Source: Candidatus Kerfeldbacteria bacterium (GTDB lineage Bacteria > Patescibacteriota > Patescibacteriia > SBBC01 > JACPUP01). Taken from it: a stretch of DNA of 6,391 nucleotides. The translations under genes were made by a program, and so were the position numbers. Positions 1 through 5,648 of the stretch are shown one piece after another; the stretch's first letter is position 1, and each line of letters opens with the position of its first letter. Location of the stretch: positions 1 to 6,391 of the forward strand of contig JACPUP010000001.1 of the NCBI GenBank assembly GCA_016192205.1, in the 5' to 3' direction. The notes beneath the pieces are model-generated. The model saw only the letters and a program-made list of their open reading frames with translations, made no database searches and was not told the origin of the DNA.

Positions 1-114
1 AACGTCGTCCAAGAGGCCGAGCCCTGCCCGCAATCCGTCACGAAAAGTGGCGGATTGTTGGCGCAGAGATCCGTCTTTTGTCAGTTCTAACCTTACCGGA
101 TTCAACCGGTGCAC
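1..114 (-). CDS. N-terminal part of an unidentified protein, cut by the window edge
   Basis: An open frame of 38 codons runs from a GTG at 114-112 to the left edge. The product begins MHRLNPVRLELTKDG (GTG read as Met) and continues with a Gly/Leu-rich stretch ending LGLLDDV. The start was chosen because AAGGA lies 4 nt upstream (123-119) and an in-frame TGA at 129-127 limits any extension. I recognise no family in this fragment. The gene lies 112 bp after gatB on the same strand, so it may share the gatB transcript; I found no convincing promoter in the gap. An 11-bp inverted repeat (31-57) falls inside the frame, so a non-coding reading of this end is possible. Coding is an inference from the frame, the Shine-Dalgarno site and the look of the protein. 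Confidence 0.5.
   Translation of the reverse strand, partial: MHRLNPVRLELTKDGSLRQQSATFRDGLRAGLGLLDDV
31..57. repeat. 11-bp inverted repeat (hairpin)
   Basis: Arms at 31-41 and 47-57 flank a 5-nt GAAAA loop. As plus-strand RNA all 11 pairs form (one G-U). As minus-strand RNA one pair becomes a C-A mismatch. No T-run follows on either strand, so it is not a canonical intrinsic terminator. It lies inside the putative partial gene at 1-114. Confidence 0.6.
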
Positions 115-226
115 ACTGTCCTTTTTTCAACCCGTGTCTGCAGGAGCCAGTGTTTTTGTTTGTGGCTTTTTGCTAGCCGGCGACGCCGAAGGTGCGATCG
201 ACAACCTCTCCTCATCGGTCGAAAAG

Positions 227-1714
227 CTACTGAAACTTGTGAACGATGACGTCGGTCACGATCTTCGGGTCCGCGGTTCCCCTCGTCTCCGCCATCACCT
301 TGCCGACGAGGAATTGCAACACCGGGGTCTTCCCGCTCCGATACTCCGCAACCTGCTTTGGAAATTTTGCCAGGACGCGATCAACAATCCCCGCCAACGC
401 CTGCGCATCTTTCACCGTGCGCAAGCCCCGCTCGTCAATGATGTTCGAGGGGTCAGCGCCCGTTTCGACCATGGCCGTCAGCACTTCCTGCGCGGCCGGC
501 GCGGAAATTTCCTCGGCCCACACGTAGGTGAGGAACTCGGCGAAGTTCTCGGCGGTCACCTTGCCCGGGACGATTTGCCCGCGCTCCCCGAACAACGGTA
601 CCAGCCGATTAATGAGCCAGTTGGCCACGAGTTTCGTAAATTCCCGCTTGTGCACTTGCCAGGTGGCGCCACGCGACTTCGGGTCTTCGGTCTTGAGCCA
701 GTCTTTGAGTTCAGAGATAACTTGTTCGGTAAAGTTCGCCAACGCGTGGTCACGGGTGAGCACCCGCGCATCCCCCTCGGTGAAGAGGTACAGCCGCCCA
801 AACCGCGTCCGTTTCGCCGCCGGCAGCTCGGGGAGTTCTTTCTGCAAGCGTTCGATGTCCTGCTGCGCGTACACGATCGGCGGCAGGTCTGGCTCGGGGA
901 AGTAGCGGTAGTCGTGCGCGGCCTCTTTCTCGCGTCGCTCGACCGTCTCCCCTTTCATATCATCCCAGCCGCGCGTCGAGGCGGCGTCCGGTGGGGAGCC
1001 GGTTTGCCAAAGGGCCGCTTGTCGTGTTACCTCGAAAGTCAAGGCGCGTTCAATCGCCCGAAACGAGTTCAAGTTTTTTATCTCGGTCTTCGGATGCAAT
1101 TCGTTTGTGCCCGCCGGTCGCAGCGACACGTTCGCATCAACGCGCAACTGGCCCTTTTCCATGTCCGCGTCTGACACGCCAATCGCCCGCAGGAGCAGTT
1201 TGAGCTCCTCGAGGAACGCCCGCGCCTCGCCTGGCGCATGGAAGACCGGTCCGGTGACGATTTCCAGGAGCGGCGTGCCGGCCCGGTTGAAATCGATGAG
1301 CGTCGCCTGGTCGCGGTGCAACAGTTTGGCCGCGTCTTCTTCGAGATGCACGCGCTCGATGGCAGCGCTGCGTGCCTGACCGTCGACGTCATAGGCCAAT
1401 GTTCCGTCAACGCCGACCGGCAGATGAAACTGCGTAATCTGATACCCTTTTGGGAGGTCCGGGTAAAAGTAACTCTTGCGGTCGAAGCGGACGCGCGTGT
1501 TGATGGTGGCATTGAGCGCCAACGCTGTTTGCAGTCCTAACGCCAGCGCCTGTGCGTTCACCACGGGCAAGGCACCTGGTTCGGCCAGACAGACTGGGCA
1601 CACGGCGGTGTTGGGCCGCGTTTCGTCCGAGACGTTCGCGCACGCGCAGAACATCTTCGACGCAGTTTTCAACTGGACGTGGATTTCCAGGCCGATGACG
1701 GGTTCAAGGTCCAT
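227..1714 (-). CDS. gatB: Aspartyl/glutamyl-tRNA(Asn/Gln) amidotransferase subunit B
   Basis: GatB is the tRNA-binding kinase/transamidase subunit of the GatCAB complex. This cytoplasmic enzyme phosphorylates misacylated Glu-tRNA(Gln) or Asp-tRNA(Asn) and amidates it with ammonia from GatA. The 495-residue product is complete and slightly longer than the usual 470-480. It opens with MDLEPVIGLEIHVQL. A zinc-site pattern follows (C23, C25, C39, C42), then FDRKSYFYPDLPKGYQ near 77-91, HLEEDAAKL at 123-131, the family signature DFNRAGTPLLEIVT at 141-154, EKGQLRVDANVS at 186-197, and DYRYFPEPDLPP at 268-279. The C-terminal third is the helical GatB/YqeY tail that contacts tRNA. It ends with TAG. 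gatA and gatC are not in the window. There is no Shine-Dalgarno site. A TGATACAAT element ends 9 nt before the ATG, so the mRNA is probably leaderless and transcribed separately from the dTMP cluster. Confidence 0.98.
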   Translation of the reverse strand: MDLEPVIGLEIHVQLKTASKMFCACANVSDETRPNTAVCPVCLAEPGALPVVNAQALALGLQTALALNATINTRVRFDRKSYFYPDLPKGYQITQFHLPVGVDGTLAYDVDGQARSAAIERVHLEEDAAKLLHRDQATLIDFNRAGTPLLEIVTGPVFHAPGEARAFLEELKLLLRAIGVSDADMEKGQLRVDANVSLRPAGTNELHPKTEIKNLNSFRAIERALTFEVTRQAALWQTGSPPDAASTRGWDDMKGETVERREKEAAHDYRYFPEPDLPPIVYAQQDIERLQKELPELPAAKRTRFGRLYLFTEGDARVLTRDHALANFTEQVISELKDWLKTEDPKSRGATWQVHKREFTKLVANWLINRLVPLFGERGQIVPGKVTAENFAEFLTYVWAEEISAPAAQEVLTAMVETGADPSNIIDERGLRTVKDAQALAGIVDRVLAKFPKQVAEYRSGKTPVLQFLVGKVMAETRGTADPKIVTDVIVHKFQ

Positions 1715-1723
1715 AGCGTGGGT

Positions 1724-1732
1724 ATTGTATCA
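1724..1732 (-). promoter_or_regulatory. Extended -10 promoter of gatB (probably leaderless)
   Basis: On the minus strand TGATACAAT matches an extended -10 (TG-N-TACAAT, one mismatch to TATAAT). Its -10 hexamer (1729-1724) ends 9 nt before the gatB ATG. Transcription starting about 6-8 nt downstream would leave only a few leader bases. No good -35 is visible (best TTTCGA at 16-nt spacing), as is common for extended -10 promoters. The missing Shine-Dalgarno site before gatB supports a leaderless start. Confidence 0.6.
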
Positions 1733-1776
1733 CGCCGACGCAAAATCGAAACCAGGATTTTTCCACGGGAAAGAGT

Positions 1777-1798
1777 GGGGCCCAGCGTTGGCAGCCCC
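1777..1798 (-). terminator. Weak intrinsic-terminator-like stem after tmk
   Basis: On the minus strand GGGGC, a 2-nt TG bulge, CCA, an ACGC loop, TGG and GCCCC form an 8-bp GC-rich stem. It is followed by ACTCTTTCCC, only a poor U-tract. It sits 25 nt after the end of the possible -1-frame extension of tmk and 45 nt before the gatB -10 hexamer. That is where an operon end would be expected, but the short T-run keeps confidence moderate. Confidence 0.45.
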
Positions 1799-1822
1799 AA
1801 TCCCTTTGTCGATCCGAACTAA

Positions 1823-1903
1823 TCAGGCGTGCTCGAGAATCGTCTCGATGACGCGCCGGATGGCGGCCACACCAACGGAAGGTGTCAAGAGCGGCTCTTT
1901 TTT
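1823..1903 (-). other. Slippery heptamer and -1-frame extension of tmk (candidate frameshift)
   Basis: Near the 3' end of tmk the bases A-AAA-AAG (1903-1897) lie in the exact phase of a -1 ribosomal slippery site, codons ACA AAA AAG (Thr228-Lys229-Lys230). Normal reading adds only Ser-Arg-Ser and stops at TGA 1887-1885. A -1 slip would instead read 24 codons, starting EPLLTPSVGVAAIRR and ending ETILEHA, to a TGA at 1825-1823, giving a 254-residue Tmk. In the last 17 of these codons most third positions are G or C and the peptide looks like an amphipathic helix. A modest hairpin (ACACC/GGTGT, 1885-1881 with 1873-1869, 7-nt loop) follows 11 nt after the heptamer. No upstream Shine-Dalgarno-like stimulator is visible. 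A run of six A could also reflect a real or assembly indel, or transcriptional slippage. Confidence 0.35.
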
Positions 1904-2586
1904 GTGTCGACGACGCGGCTGATTGTGCGCCAAATACGCTCGGCAATGGCCGCAGGGGAATCGATCCGCCCGTGACGGGTGCAGACGACGCGGCGCCAGT
2001 TGGGTCGCCGTTGCGCCAAATCAAGCGCTGCCCGGTACGCTGCCTCTTGGTGCGCTACATGCTGCTCGGCGATGTCGCGCCGACGGCCGCCGACGTAGTG
2101 CCGGTGGCCTTTGCGGTCTACCAGTCGGAGCGCGATGCGCGGTGGCACATCGAGGAACAGGACGAGGTCGGGTTGAGGAATACCGAGGGCTCGGTATTCC
2201 AGATCGTCCAGCCAGCGCTGCAGCACGCGACGCTCCGCTGCTGCCTTCACCTTTGCGGACTGATGAATGAGATTGGCTGAAGCGTAGCGGTTCGCAACGA
2301 CCGTGGTTCCGGCAGCCAGCAGCCGGCGCATCCGCTCGCTCGCCTGCCAGCGGTCAGCCGCGAACACGATGGACGACAAGTACGGGCTCACCGCATCGAG
2401 GGAACCGAACTCGCCCCGCAGCATCCGGCCGACCACGCGACCGAAGAACTGCCGGTACTGCGGAAAATCGACAACGGCCACGGGGCGTCCGGCGCGGCGC
2501 AATCGTTGAACCAGCAGCCGGAGCTGCGTGGTCTTCCCGGCCCCGTCCGTGCCGTCGAGGACGATGAGCTTACCCTCGCCGCGCAT
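1885..2586 (-). CDS. tmk: Thymidylate (dTMP) kinase
   Basis: Tmk phosphorylates dTMP to dTDP with ATP in the cytoplasm and is the last enzyme of this cluster. The 233-residue product has a P-loop GTDGAGKT at 12-19, FPQY at 41-44, VSPYLSSIVFAADRW at 66-80 with the conserved Arg79, an NRY motif at 99-101 (DRY in most relatives), QPDLVLFLDVPP at 138-149, and an Arg-rich lid segment VDRKGHRHYVGGRRR at 156-170. The usual C-terminal helix is covered by SPAAIAERIWRTI. The start MRGEGKLIVLDG fits the family, and the ATG lies 17 bp inside the end of folA, implying coupled translation; there is no clear Shine-Dalgarno site. It stops with TGA after Ser-Arg-Ser, directly beyond a slippery A-AAA-AAG. A frameshifted, longer form is possible (see 1823-1903). 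Confidence 0.96.
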   Translation of the reverse strand: MRGEGKLIVLDGTDGAGKTTQLRLLVQRLRRAGRPVAVVDFPQYRQFFGRVVGRMLRGEFGSLDAVSPYLSSIVFAADRWQASERMRRLLAAGTTVVANRYASANLIHQSAKVKAAAERRVLQRWLDDLEYRALGIPQPDLVLFLDVPPRIALRLVDRKGHRHYVGGRRRDIAEQHVAHQEAAYRAALDLAQRRPNWRRVVCTRHGRIDSPAAIAERIWRTISRVVDTKKSRS

Positions 2587-3091
2587 AGGTCAGGAAGCGG
2601 AACCGATAGCCGTTGCTCTCCTGTGTCTCTGAGGCGGCAACCTGCGTGAACACGTCCGGGAGGTCCGGGAAAAACGTGTCGCACCGTTCAACGACGGTGT
2701 CGACCTCGGTCAGAAAAATCTTCGCGCAGTCGCCGCGGGCAACGGCCTCACGGAACACCTGTCCGCCGCCGATGACGAACACCTGTGCGATCTCGGGCCG
2801 GCTCGCTTGAACCAGCGCGGCCTCGAGCGAACCGACCGCCGACGCACCGACAACCGACGACGGATGTGTTGTGATGACGATATTCAGCCGTCCCGGCAGC
2901 GGCCGCCGGCTGGCCGGGATCGATTCCCAGGTCTTGCGCCCCATGATGACTGCATTCCGGGACCCCGCGCGTTGCACGCGACTCGTGACCTCGTGAAAAT
3001 ACTGTAAATCAGCGGGGATGCGCCACGGCAACGTCCCGGCCGCGCCGATGCAGCGGTTCCGGTCCATGGCGACGATCATGCTAAACGCCAT
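2570..3091 (-). CDS. folA: Dihydrofolate reductase
   Basis: DHFR reduces dihydrofolate to tetrahydrofolate with NADPH, regenerating the cofactor that ThyA oxidises. The 173-residue product is near the usual 160-170. Visible signatures are IVAMDRNRCIG at 6-16, LPWRIPADL at 21-29 with the substrate-binding acid Asp28 and Trp23, VIMGRKTWESIP at 48-59 (NADPH-binding region), LPGRLNIVIT near 65-74, and the cofactor loop VFVIGGGQVF at 104-113. The C-terminus YRFRFLTYARRG is the expected last strand. The ATG lies 2 nt after the thyA TAG with no clear Shine-Dalgarno site, so translation is probably coupled to thyA. Met5 is an alternative start, but the first Met fits the spacing better. It stops with TAA and overlaps tmk by 17 bp. 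Confidence 0.97.
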   Translation of the reverse strand: MAFSMIVAMDRNRCIGAAGTLPWRIPADLQYFHEVTSRVQRAGSRNAVIMGRKTWESIPASRRPLPGRLNIVITTHPSSVVGASAVGSLEAALVQASRPEIAQVFVIGGGQVFREAVARGDCAKIFLTEVDTVVERCDTFFPDLPDVFTQVAASETQESNGYRFRFLTYARRG

Positions 3092-3093
3092 AC

Positions 3094-4017
3094 CTACACG
3101 GCAATCTGAAACTTGATGAACGGGTGGTGCTGATAGTGCTCCAGGACGAAATCATCGGCCGTCAGTTCCGGCATTGGCTTTTTCGCGACCTGCAGCTTCG
3201 GCAACGGAAACGGTGTGCGCTGCAGTTGCTGCTTCACGCCCTCGATATGATTCAGGTAAATGTGCGCGTCACCGGTGCTGTGCGTGAACACTCCCGGCTG
3301 CAAACCAACCTCTTGCGCAATGATGGTCAGCAAGGTCGCGTAACTCGAGATGTTGAACGGCACGCCGAGCGCCATGTCAGCCGTACGCTGGTACAGGTGC
3401 AGGTCGAGCCGGTTCTCTAACACCCAGAACTGGTAGAACGAGTGGCAGGCTGGCGGTGCGTGATGGTGGTTTTTGATGAGCTCCTGGATTTCCCCGGCGT
3501 TCCAAGCGCTGACGATAATCCGCCGTGACGATGGGTCGCGCCGCAACAGGTCGAGGGCCTCCGCAATCTGGTCGAGTTCGGTACCATCTGCTTTTTTCCA
3601 CCGGCGCCACTGGGAGCCGTAGACGGGCCCGAGGTCGCCCCACTCCTCGGCGAACCCATCGTCGGTTTTCACCCGGTCGGCAAATGCAGCCATGGCTTTC
3701 TTCCACGACTCGGAATAACGGGGGTAGTTCTCGAGCAGGTTGTTCTTTTCCAAATACACCTGGAACGGCCATTCATTCCAGATGTTTACGCTCTGTTTTA
3801 CCAACGGCTGGATATTCGTGGAGCCGGTGAGGAACCACAAAAGCTCTATGACAATGCTGCGGTAATTCACTTTTTTCGTCGTGACGATGGGAAACCCTTC
3901 GCGGAGGTCATACTTCCGTTGCGTACCGAAAAGGGAAATGGTTCCCACGCCGGTCCGTTCGGCCCGTTGCTCGCCGCGGTCAAGGATCTCCCGGAGCAGG
4001 CTCAAGTACTGCTGCAT
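3094..4017 (-). CDS. thyA: Thymidylate synthase (folate-dependent, ThyA type)
   Basis: ThyA methylates dUMP to dTMP using 5,10-methylene-tetrahydrofolate, which becomes dihydrofolate. I start it at the ATG 4017-4015 (MQQYLSLLREIL), 1 nt after the dut TGA; an upstream in-frame TTG at 4038 would add seven residues unlike the family. The 307-residue product is the long form (about 264 in E. coli), with the extra segment at roughly 85-125. Visible sites are ERTGVGT at 20-26 (phosphate-binding Arg21), ELLWFL at 58-63, DLGPVYGSQWR at 128-138, the partner-subunit Arg pair 165-166, catalytic Cys191, QRTAD at 210-214, Asn222, and GDAHIYLNH at 249-257 with His252 and Tyr254. The C-terminus IKFQIAV resembles IKxPVAV. 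Two oddities: Ala190 replaces the usual Pro before Cys191 in a longer loop (IKNHHHAPPAC), and Thr212 replaces the usual Ser. The rest of the active site is intact, so I expect activity. Confidence 0.97.
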   Translation of the reverse strand: MQQYLSLLREILDRGEQRAERTGVGTISLFGTQRKYDLREGFPIVTTKKVNYRSIVIELLWFLTGSTNIQPLVKQSVNIWNEWPFQVYLEKNNLLENYPRYSESWKKAMAAFADRVKTDDGFAEEWGDLGPVYGSQWRRWKKADGTELDQIAEALDLLRRDPSSRRIIVSAWNAGEIQELIKNHHHAPPACHSFYQFWVLENRLDLHLYQRTADMALGVPFNISSYATLLTIIAQEVGLQPGVFTHSTGDAHIYLNHIEGVKQQLQRTPFPLPKLQVAKKPMPELTADDFVLEHYQHHPFIKFQIAV

Positions 4018-4018
4018 A

Positions 4019-4444
4019 TCACGTGCCGCTCGCGCCAAAGCCTGTCCCGCCGCGTGCTGACGGGGAAAGTTCGGCCGCCTCGACCAGACGCACCACCTCG
4101 TGTTTGATAATCAAGAACTGCGCAATGCGGTCGCCCGGCTTGACCTCGAATGGCTCATCGCCGGTGTTGTGGAGCACCACGCGAACCTCGCCCCGATAGC
4201 CAGCGTCAACGACGCCGGCGAGCGTTGTGATGCCGTGGTTCAAGGCCAAGCCCGACCGGTCTTTCACCATTCCGACCGTGCCCGCCGGCAATGCGAACGC
4301 TACGCCCGTGCCAAAGGCTTGCCGACCGCCAGGCGGAATCGTTCCCGCCTCGACGGAGTGGAGATCGAACGCCGCATCCTCTTCCCCGTGCGCTTTCCGC
4401 GGCACCACCGCAGCCGGAGACAACCGCTTGACCTGCACCTCCAT
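4019..4444 (-). CDS. dut: dUTP diphosphatase (trimeric dUTPase)
   Basis: Dut hydrolyses dUTP to dUMP and diphosphate, keeping uracil out of DNA and supplying ThyA. The 141-residue product has all five motifs of the homotrimeric family in order: motif 1 DAAFDL at 23-28, motif 2 RSGLA at 63-67, motif 3 GVVDAGYRG at 77-85 with the catalytic Asp80 and uracil-stacking Tyr83, motif 4 PGDRIAQ at 103-109, and motif 5 RGGTGFGASG at 131-140. The length is typical (136-152). The ATG lies 3 nt after the dcd stop. AAGGAG (4459-4454), inside the last codons of dcd, sits 9 nt upstream and is one of the better Shine-Dalgarno sites here. The stop is TGA, 1 nt before thyA. A separate dUTPase suggests the adjacent Dcd need not be bifunctional. 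Confidence 0.97.
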   Translation of the reverse strand: MEVQVKRLSPAAVVPRKAHGEEDAAFDLHSVEAGTIPPGGRQAFGTGVAFALPAGTVGMVKDRSGLALNHGITTLAGVVDAGYRGEVRVVLHNTGDEPFEVKPGDRIAQFLIIKHEVVRLVEAAELSPSARGGTGFGASGT

Positions 4445-4447
4445 CCC

Positions 4448-5005
4448 TCACGTCTCCTTCGTCAGCTTGCTCGCGTCCGGGCCAGTAGCGCCGGCGTACT
4501 TGCCGCGGTACGGCTGCTCAGCTTTGGACGACAGCTCTTCGAATGTGAACGCGCAGATGCGCATGCCCGGGTAGAGCGCCACCGGCATGGTGCCGAGGTT
4601 GCCGAGCTCCATGGTAACTTTGCCGTGCCAGCCCGGGTGGAACACCGAAGCGGTGCCGTGGACGATGATGCCGATGCGACCCAAGCTCGACCGGCCTTCA
4701 ATGCGACCCACTAGGTCGTCGGCGATGGTGAGCGTTTCCTGGGTGATTGCCAATGCGAAGTCGCCTGGCTGCATGATGAACGCCTCGCCCTTGGGTACCA
4801 CGATTTCCTTGGTGAACTCCTCGGATTTTACTTTGTCCTTGAGATCAATGTACGCGTGCTGGCTGTGGTTGAAGATGCGAAAGGTGTCGCCGAGGTGCAG
4901 GTCAATCTCACAGGCCGAGAGCTGCTCGACGTAGTCGGGCGCGGGCGCAATCGTTATCCGCCCGTCCGCGATGGCTTGTTTGATATCGCGGTCAGATAAA
5001 AGCAT
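4448..5005 (-). CDS. dcd: dCTP deaminase
   Basis: Dcd deaminates dCTP to dUTP and starts the route to dTMP in this cluster. The start MLLSDRDIKQAIADGRI (ATG 5005-5003) matches the family. A longer frame from 5065 would add 20 unlike residues and overlap the HAD gene, so I reject it. GGAG lies 10 nt upstream. The 185-residue product has EGRSSLGRIGIIVHGTA at 103-119 (Arg105, Ser106, Ser107, Arg110), HPGWHGKVTMELGN at 123-136 with catalytic Glu133, LYPGMRICAFTFE at 144-156, and PYRGKY at 165-170. The family is a homotrimer with a dUTPase-like fold. Monofunctional and bifunctional deaminase/dUTPase forms are hard to separate by eye; the neighbouring dut favours monofunctional. The stop is TGA. 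A promoter-like site lies just upstream (5031-5060). Confidence 0.97.
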   Translation of the reverse strand: MLLSDRDIKQAIADGRITIAPAPDYVEQLSACEIDLHLGDTFRIFNHSQHAYIDLKDKVKSEEFTKEIVVPKGEAFIMQPGDFALAITQETLTIADDLVGRIEGRSSLGRIGIIVHGTASVFHPGWHGKVTMELGNLGTMPVALYPGMRICAFTFEELSSKAEQPYRGKYAGATGPDASKLTKET

Positions 5006-5030
5006 AGCTTGTCCACTCCACGTATCGGGG

Positions 5031-5060
5031 AGTGTATCACAAGACTGGTTTGACCGTCGA
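5031..5060 (-). promoter_or_regulatory. Possible internal promoter for dcd and the genes after it
   Basis: On the minus strand TCGACG (5060-5055, 4 of 6 to TTGACA) is followed after 18 nt by TACACT (5036-5031), preceded by TGA to give the extended form TGATACACT. This nearly repeats the TGATACAAT before gatB. The predicted RNA start would leave a leader of roughly 18 nt containing the dcd GGAG. The site overlaps the last codons and stop of the HAD gene, so the dTMP block could be transcribed separately from rplA. Confidence 0.45.
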
Positions 5061-5633
5061 CTCAATCACCTCGCGGATTTCGTCCCAGTTCTTGACGATG
5101 CGAATGTCCGGAAAACGGGCGGTCTCGAGTGCCGCATCAGGATCGAATAAGAGCCGGACCGTTGAGGCGGGCAGCGACTTGACCGGTCCAATCTGGTCGT
5201 CGACGAACACGCTCAACTCTTCTTCCCGCAGCGCTTTGGCCTTGGCCGCGACGGTCGGAAAGAAGACGACGTTCCGCTCGGAAAACGTCGGCACGTGCTC
5301 ATTGAGCCAGCTCAACGCTGACCGGCGCTCGTCCGTGCCGCGGGCTGTTGCGATGAAGATGGCATCGCGGAACTGCTCGAGGGTTTCGAGCGCGCCGGGG
5401 AACGCCGGCGCAGACTTCGTCCCATCGCCCAACAGCCACGCGTCCACGTCGGCCAAGACATCGGCGGGTACGTGCTGCTTGATGACGTTCACGTTCAACT
5501 GCGCCTGCGTCAGCGGATAGCCGCGGCGTTTCAATTCGGCCTGGTACTGCTTGCGGTGGTCAACGATAACGCCGTCGAAGCCGAGGACGGCGGCGCCGGG
5601 AGGGAAGGTTTCAGATTTTCGTCGAATCCTCAT
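5037..5633 (-). CDS. HAD-superfamily protein of the 5'(3')-deoxyribonucleotidase (NT5C-like) type, nucleophile Asp missing
   Basis: The 198-residue product looks like a HAD phosphatase of the cytosolic deoxyribonucleotidase group. Motif I region AVLGFDGVIVD is at 15-25, a helical cap follows, then PGALETLEQF at 79-88, motif II IFIATARG at 92-99 (Thr96), a motif III lysine at 131 or 133, motif IV VFVDDQ at 142-147 (Asp145, Asp146), LLFDPD at 161-166, and NWDEI at 182-186. Members of this group remove phosphate from (deoxy)nucleoside monophosphates. Motif I should read DxDG. Here the first Asp, the phosphoryl-accepting nucleophile, is Gly18 (GGC instead of GAC), while Asp20 is kept. It may therefore be inactive, a binding or regulatory protein, or carry a sequence error. 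The ATG has GAGG 5 nt upstream and lies 15 nt after rplA. Its position beside the dTMP genes suggests a nucleotide-related role, which is inference. Confidence 0.82.
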   Translation of the reverse strand: MRIRRKSETFPPGAAVLGFDGVIVDHRKQYQAELKRRGYPLTQAQLNVNVIKQHVPADVLADVDAWLLGDGTKSAPAFPGALETLEQFRDAIFIATARGTDERRSALSWLNEHVPTFSERNVVFFPTVAAKAKALREEELSVFVDDQIGPVKSLPASTVRLLFDPDAALETARFPDIRIVKNWDEIREVIESTVKPVL

Positions 5634-5648
5634 AGCCGCCTCGCATAC

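Noticed and set aside
95..110. ACCGG-ATTCAA-CCGGT, which looks like a tRNA T-arm
   Set aside because: The loop is 6 nt rather than 7, and no acceptor, D or anticodon stems can be built around it on either strand.
127..129. TGA between a short open stretch and the left-edge gene, considered as a reassigned (sense) codon
   Set aside because: dut, dcd, tmk and the HAD gene all end on TGA at family-appropriate positions, so TGA is a stop here.
145..172. AGCCA/TGGCT stem followed by TTTTT on the plus strand, as a terminator
   Set aside because: The stem is only 5 bp with a 13-nt loop and would serve plus-strand transcripts, for which no gene is visible.
127..204. A short minus-strand frame of 25 codons from a TTG after gatB, product MSIAPSASPASKKPQTK and onward, with GAGGAG nearby
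   Set aside because: The Shine-Dalgarno spacing is only 3 nt, the peptide is low-complexity, and nothing independent supports translation.
47..1174. A long plus-strand open frame of 375 codons
   Set aside because: It lies almost wholly antisense to gatB, whose protein has every family motif. The plus-strand translation is Arg/Pro-rich with no recognisable domain.
1826..1932. A separate 36-codon gene (TTG start, product MAHNQPRRRHKKEP and onward) overlapping the tmk end
   Set aside because: It has no convincing ribosome-binding site. The in-phase slippery heptamer makes a -1 extension of tmk a better explanation for the same frame.
4018..4038. thyA start at the upstream TTG (4038)
   Set aside because: The family starts at the MQQYLxLLxxIL-type helix. 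The ATG at 4017 lies 1 nt after the dut stop and needs no rare start codon.
5006..5065. Longer dcd start at 5065
   Set aside because: It adds 20 residues (MSRRSNQSCDTL and onward) unlike the family and overlaps the HAD gene; MLLSDRDIKQAI is the normal Dcd N-terminus with GGAG upstream.
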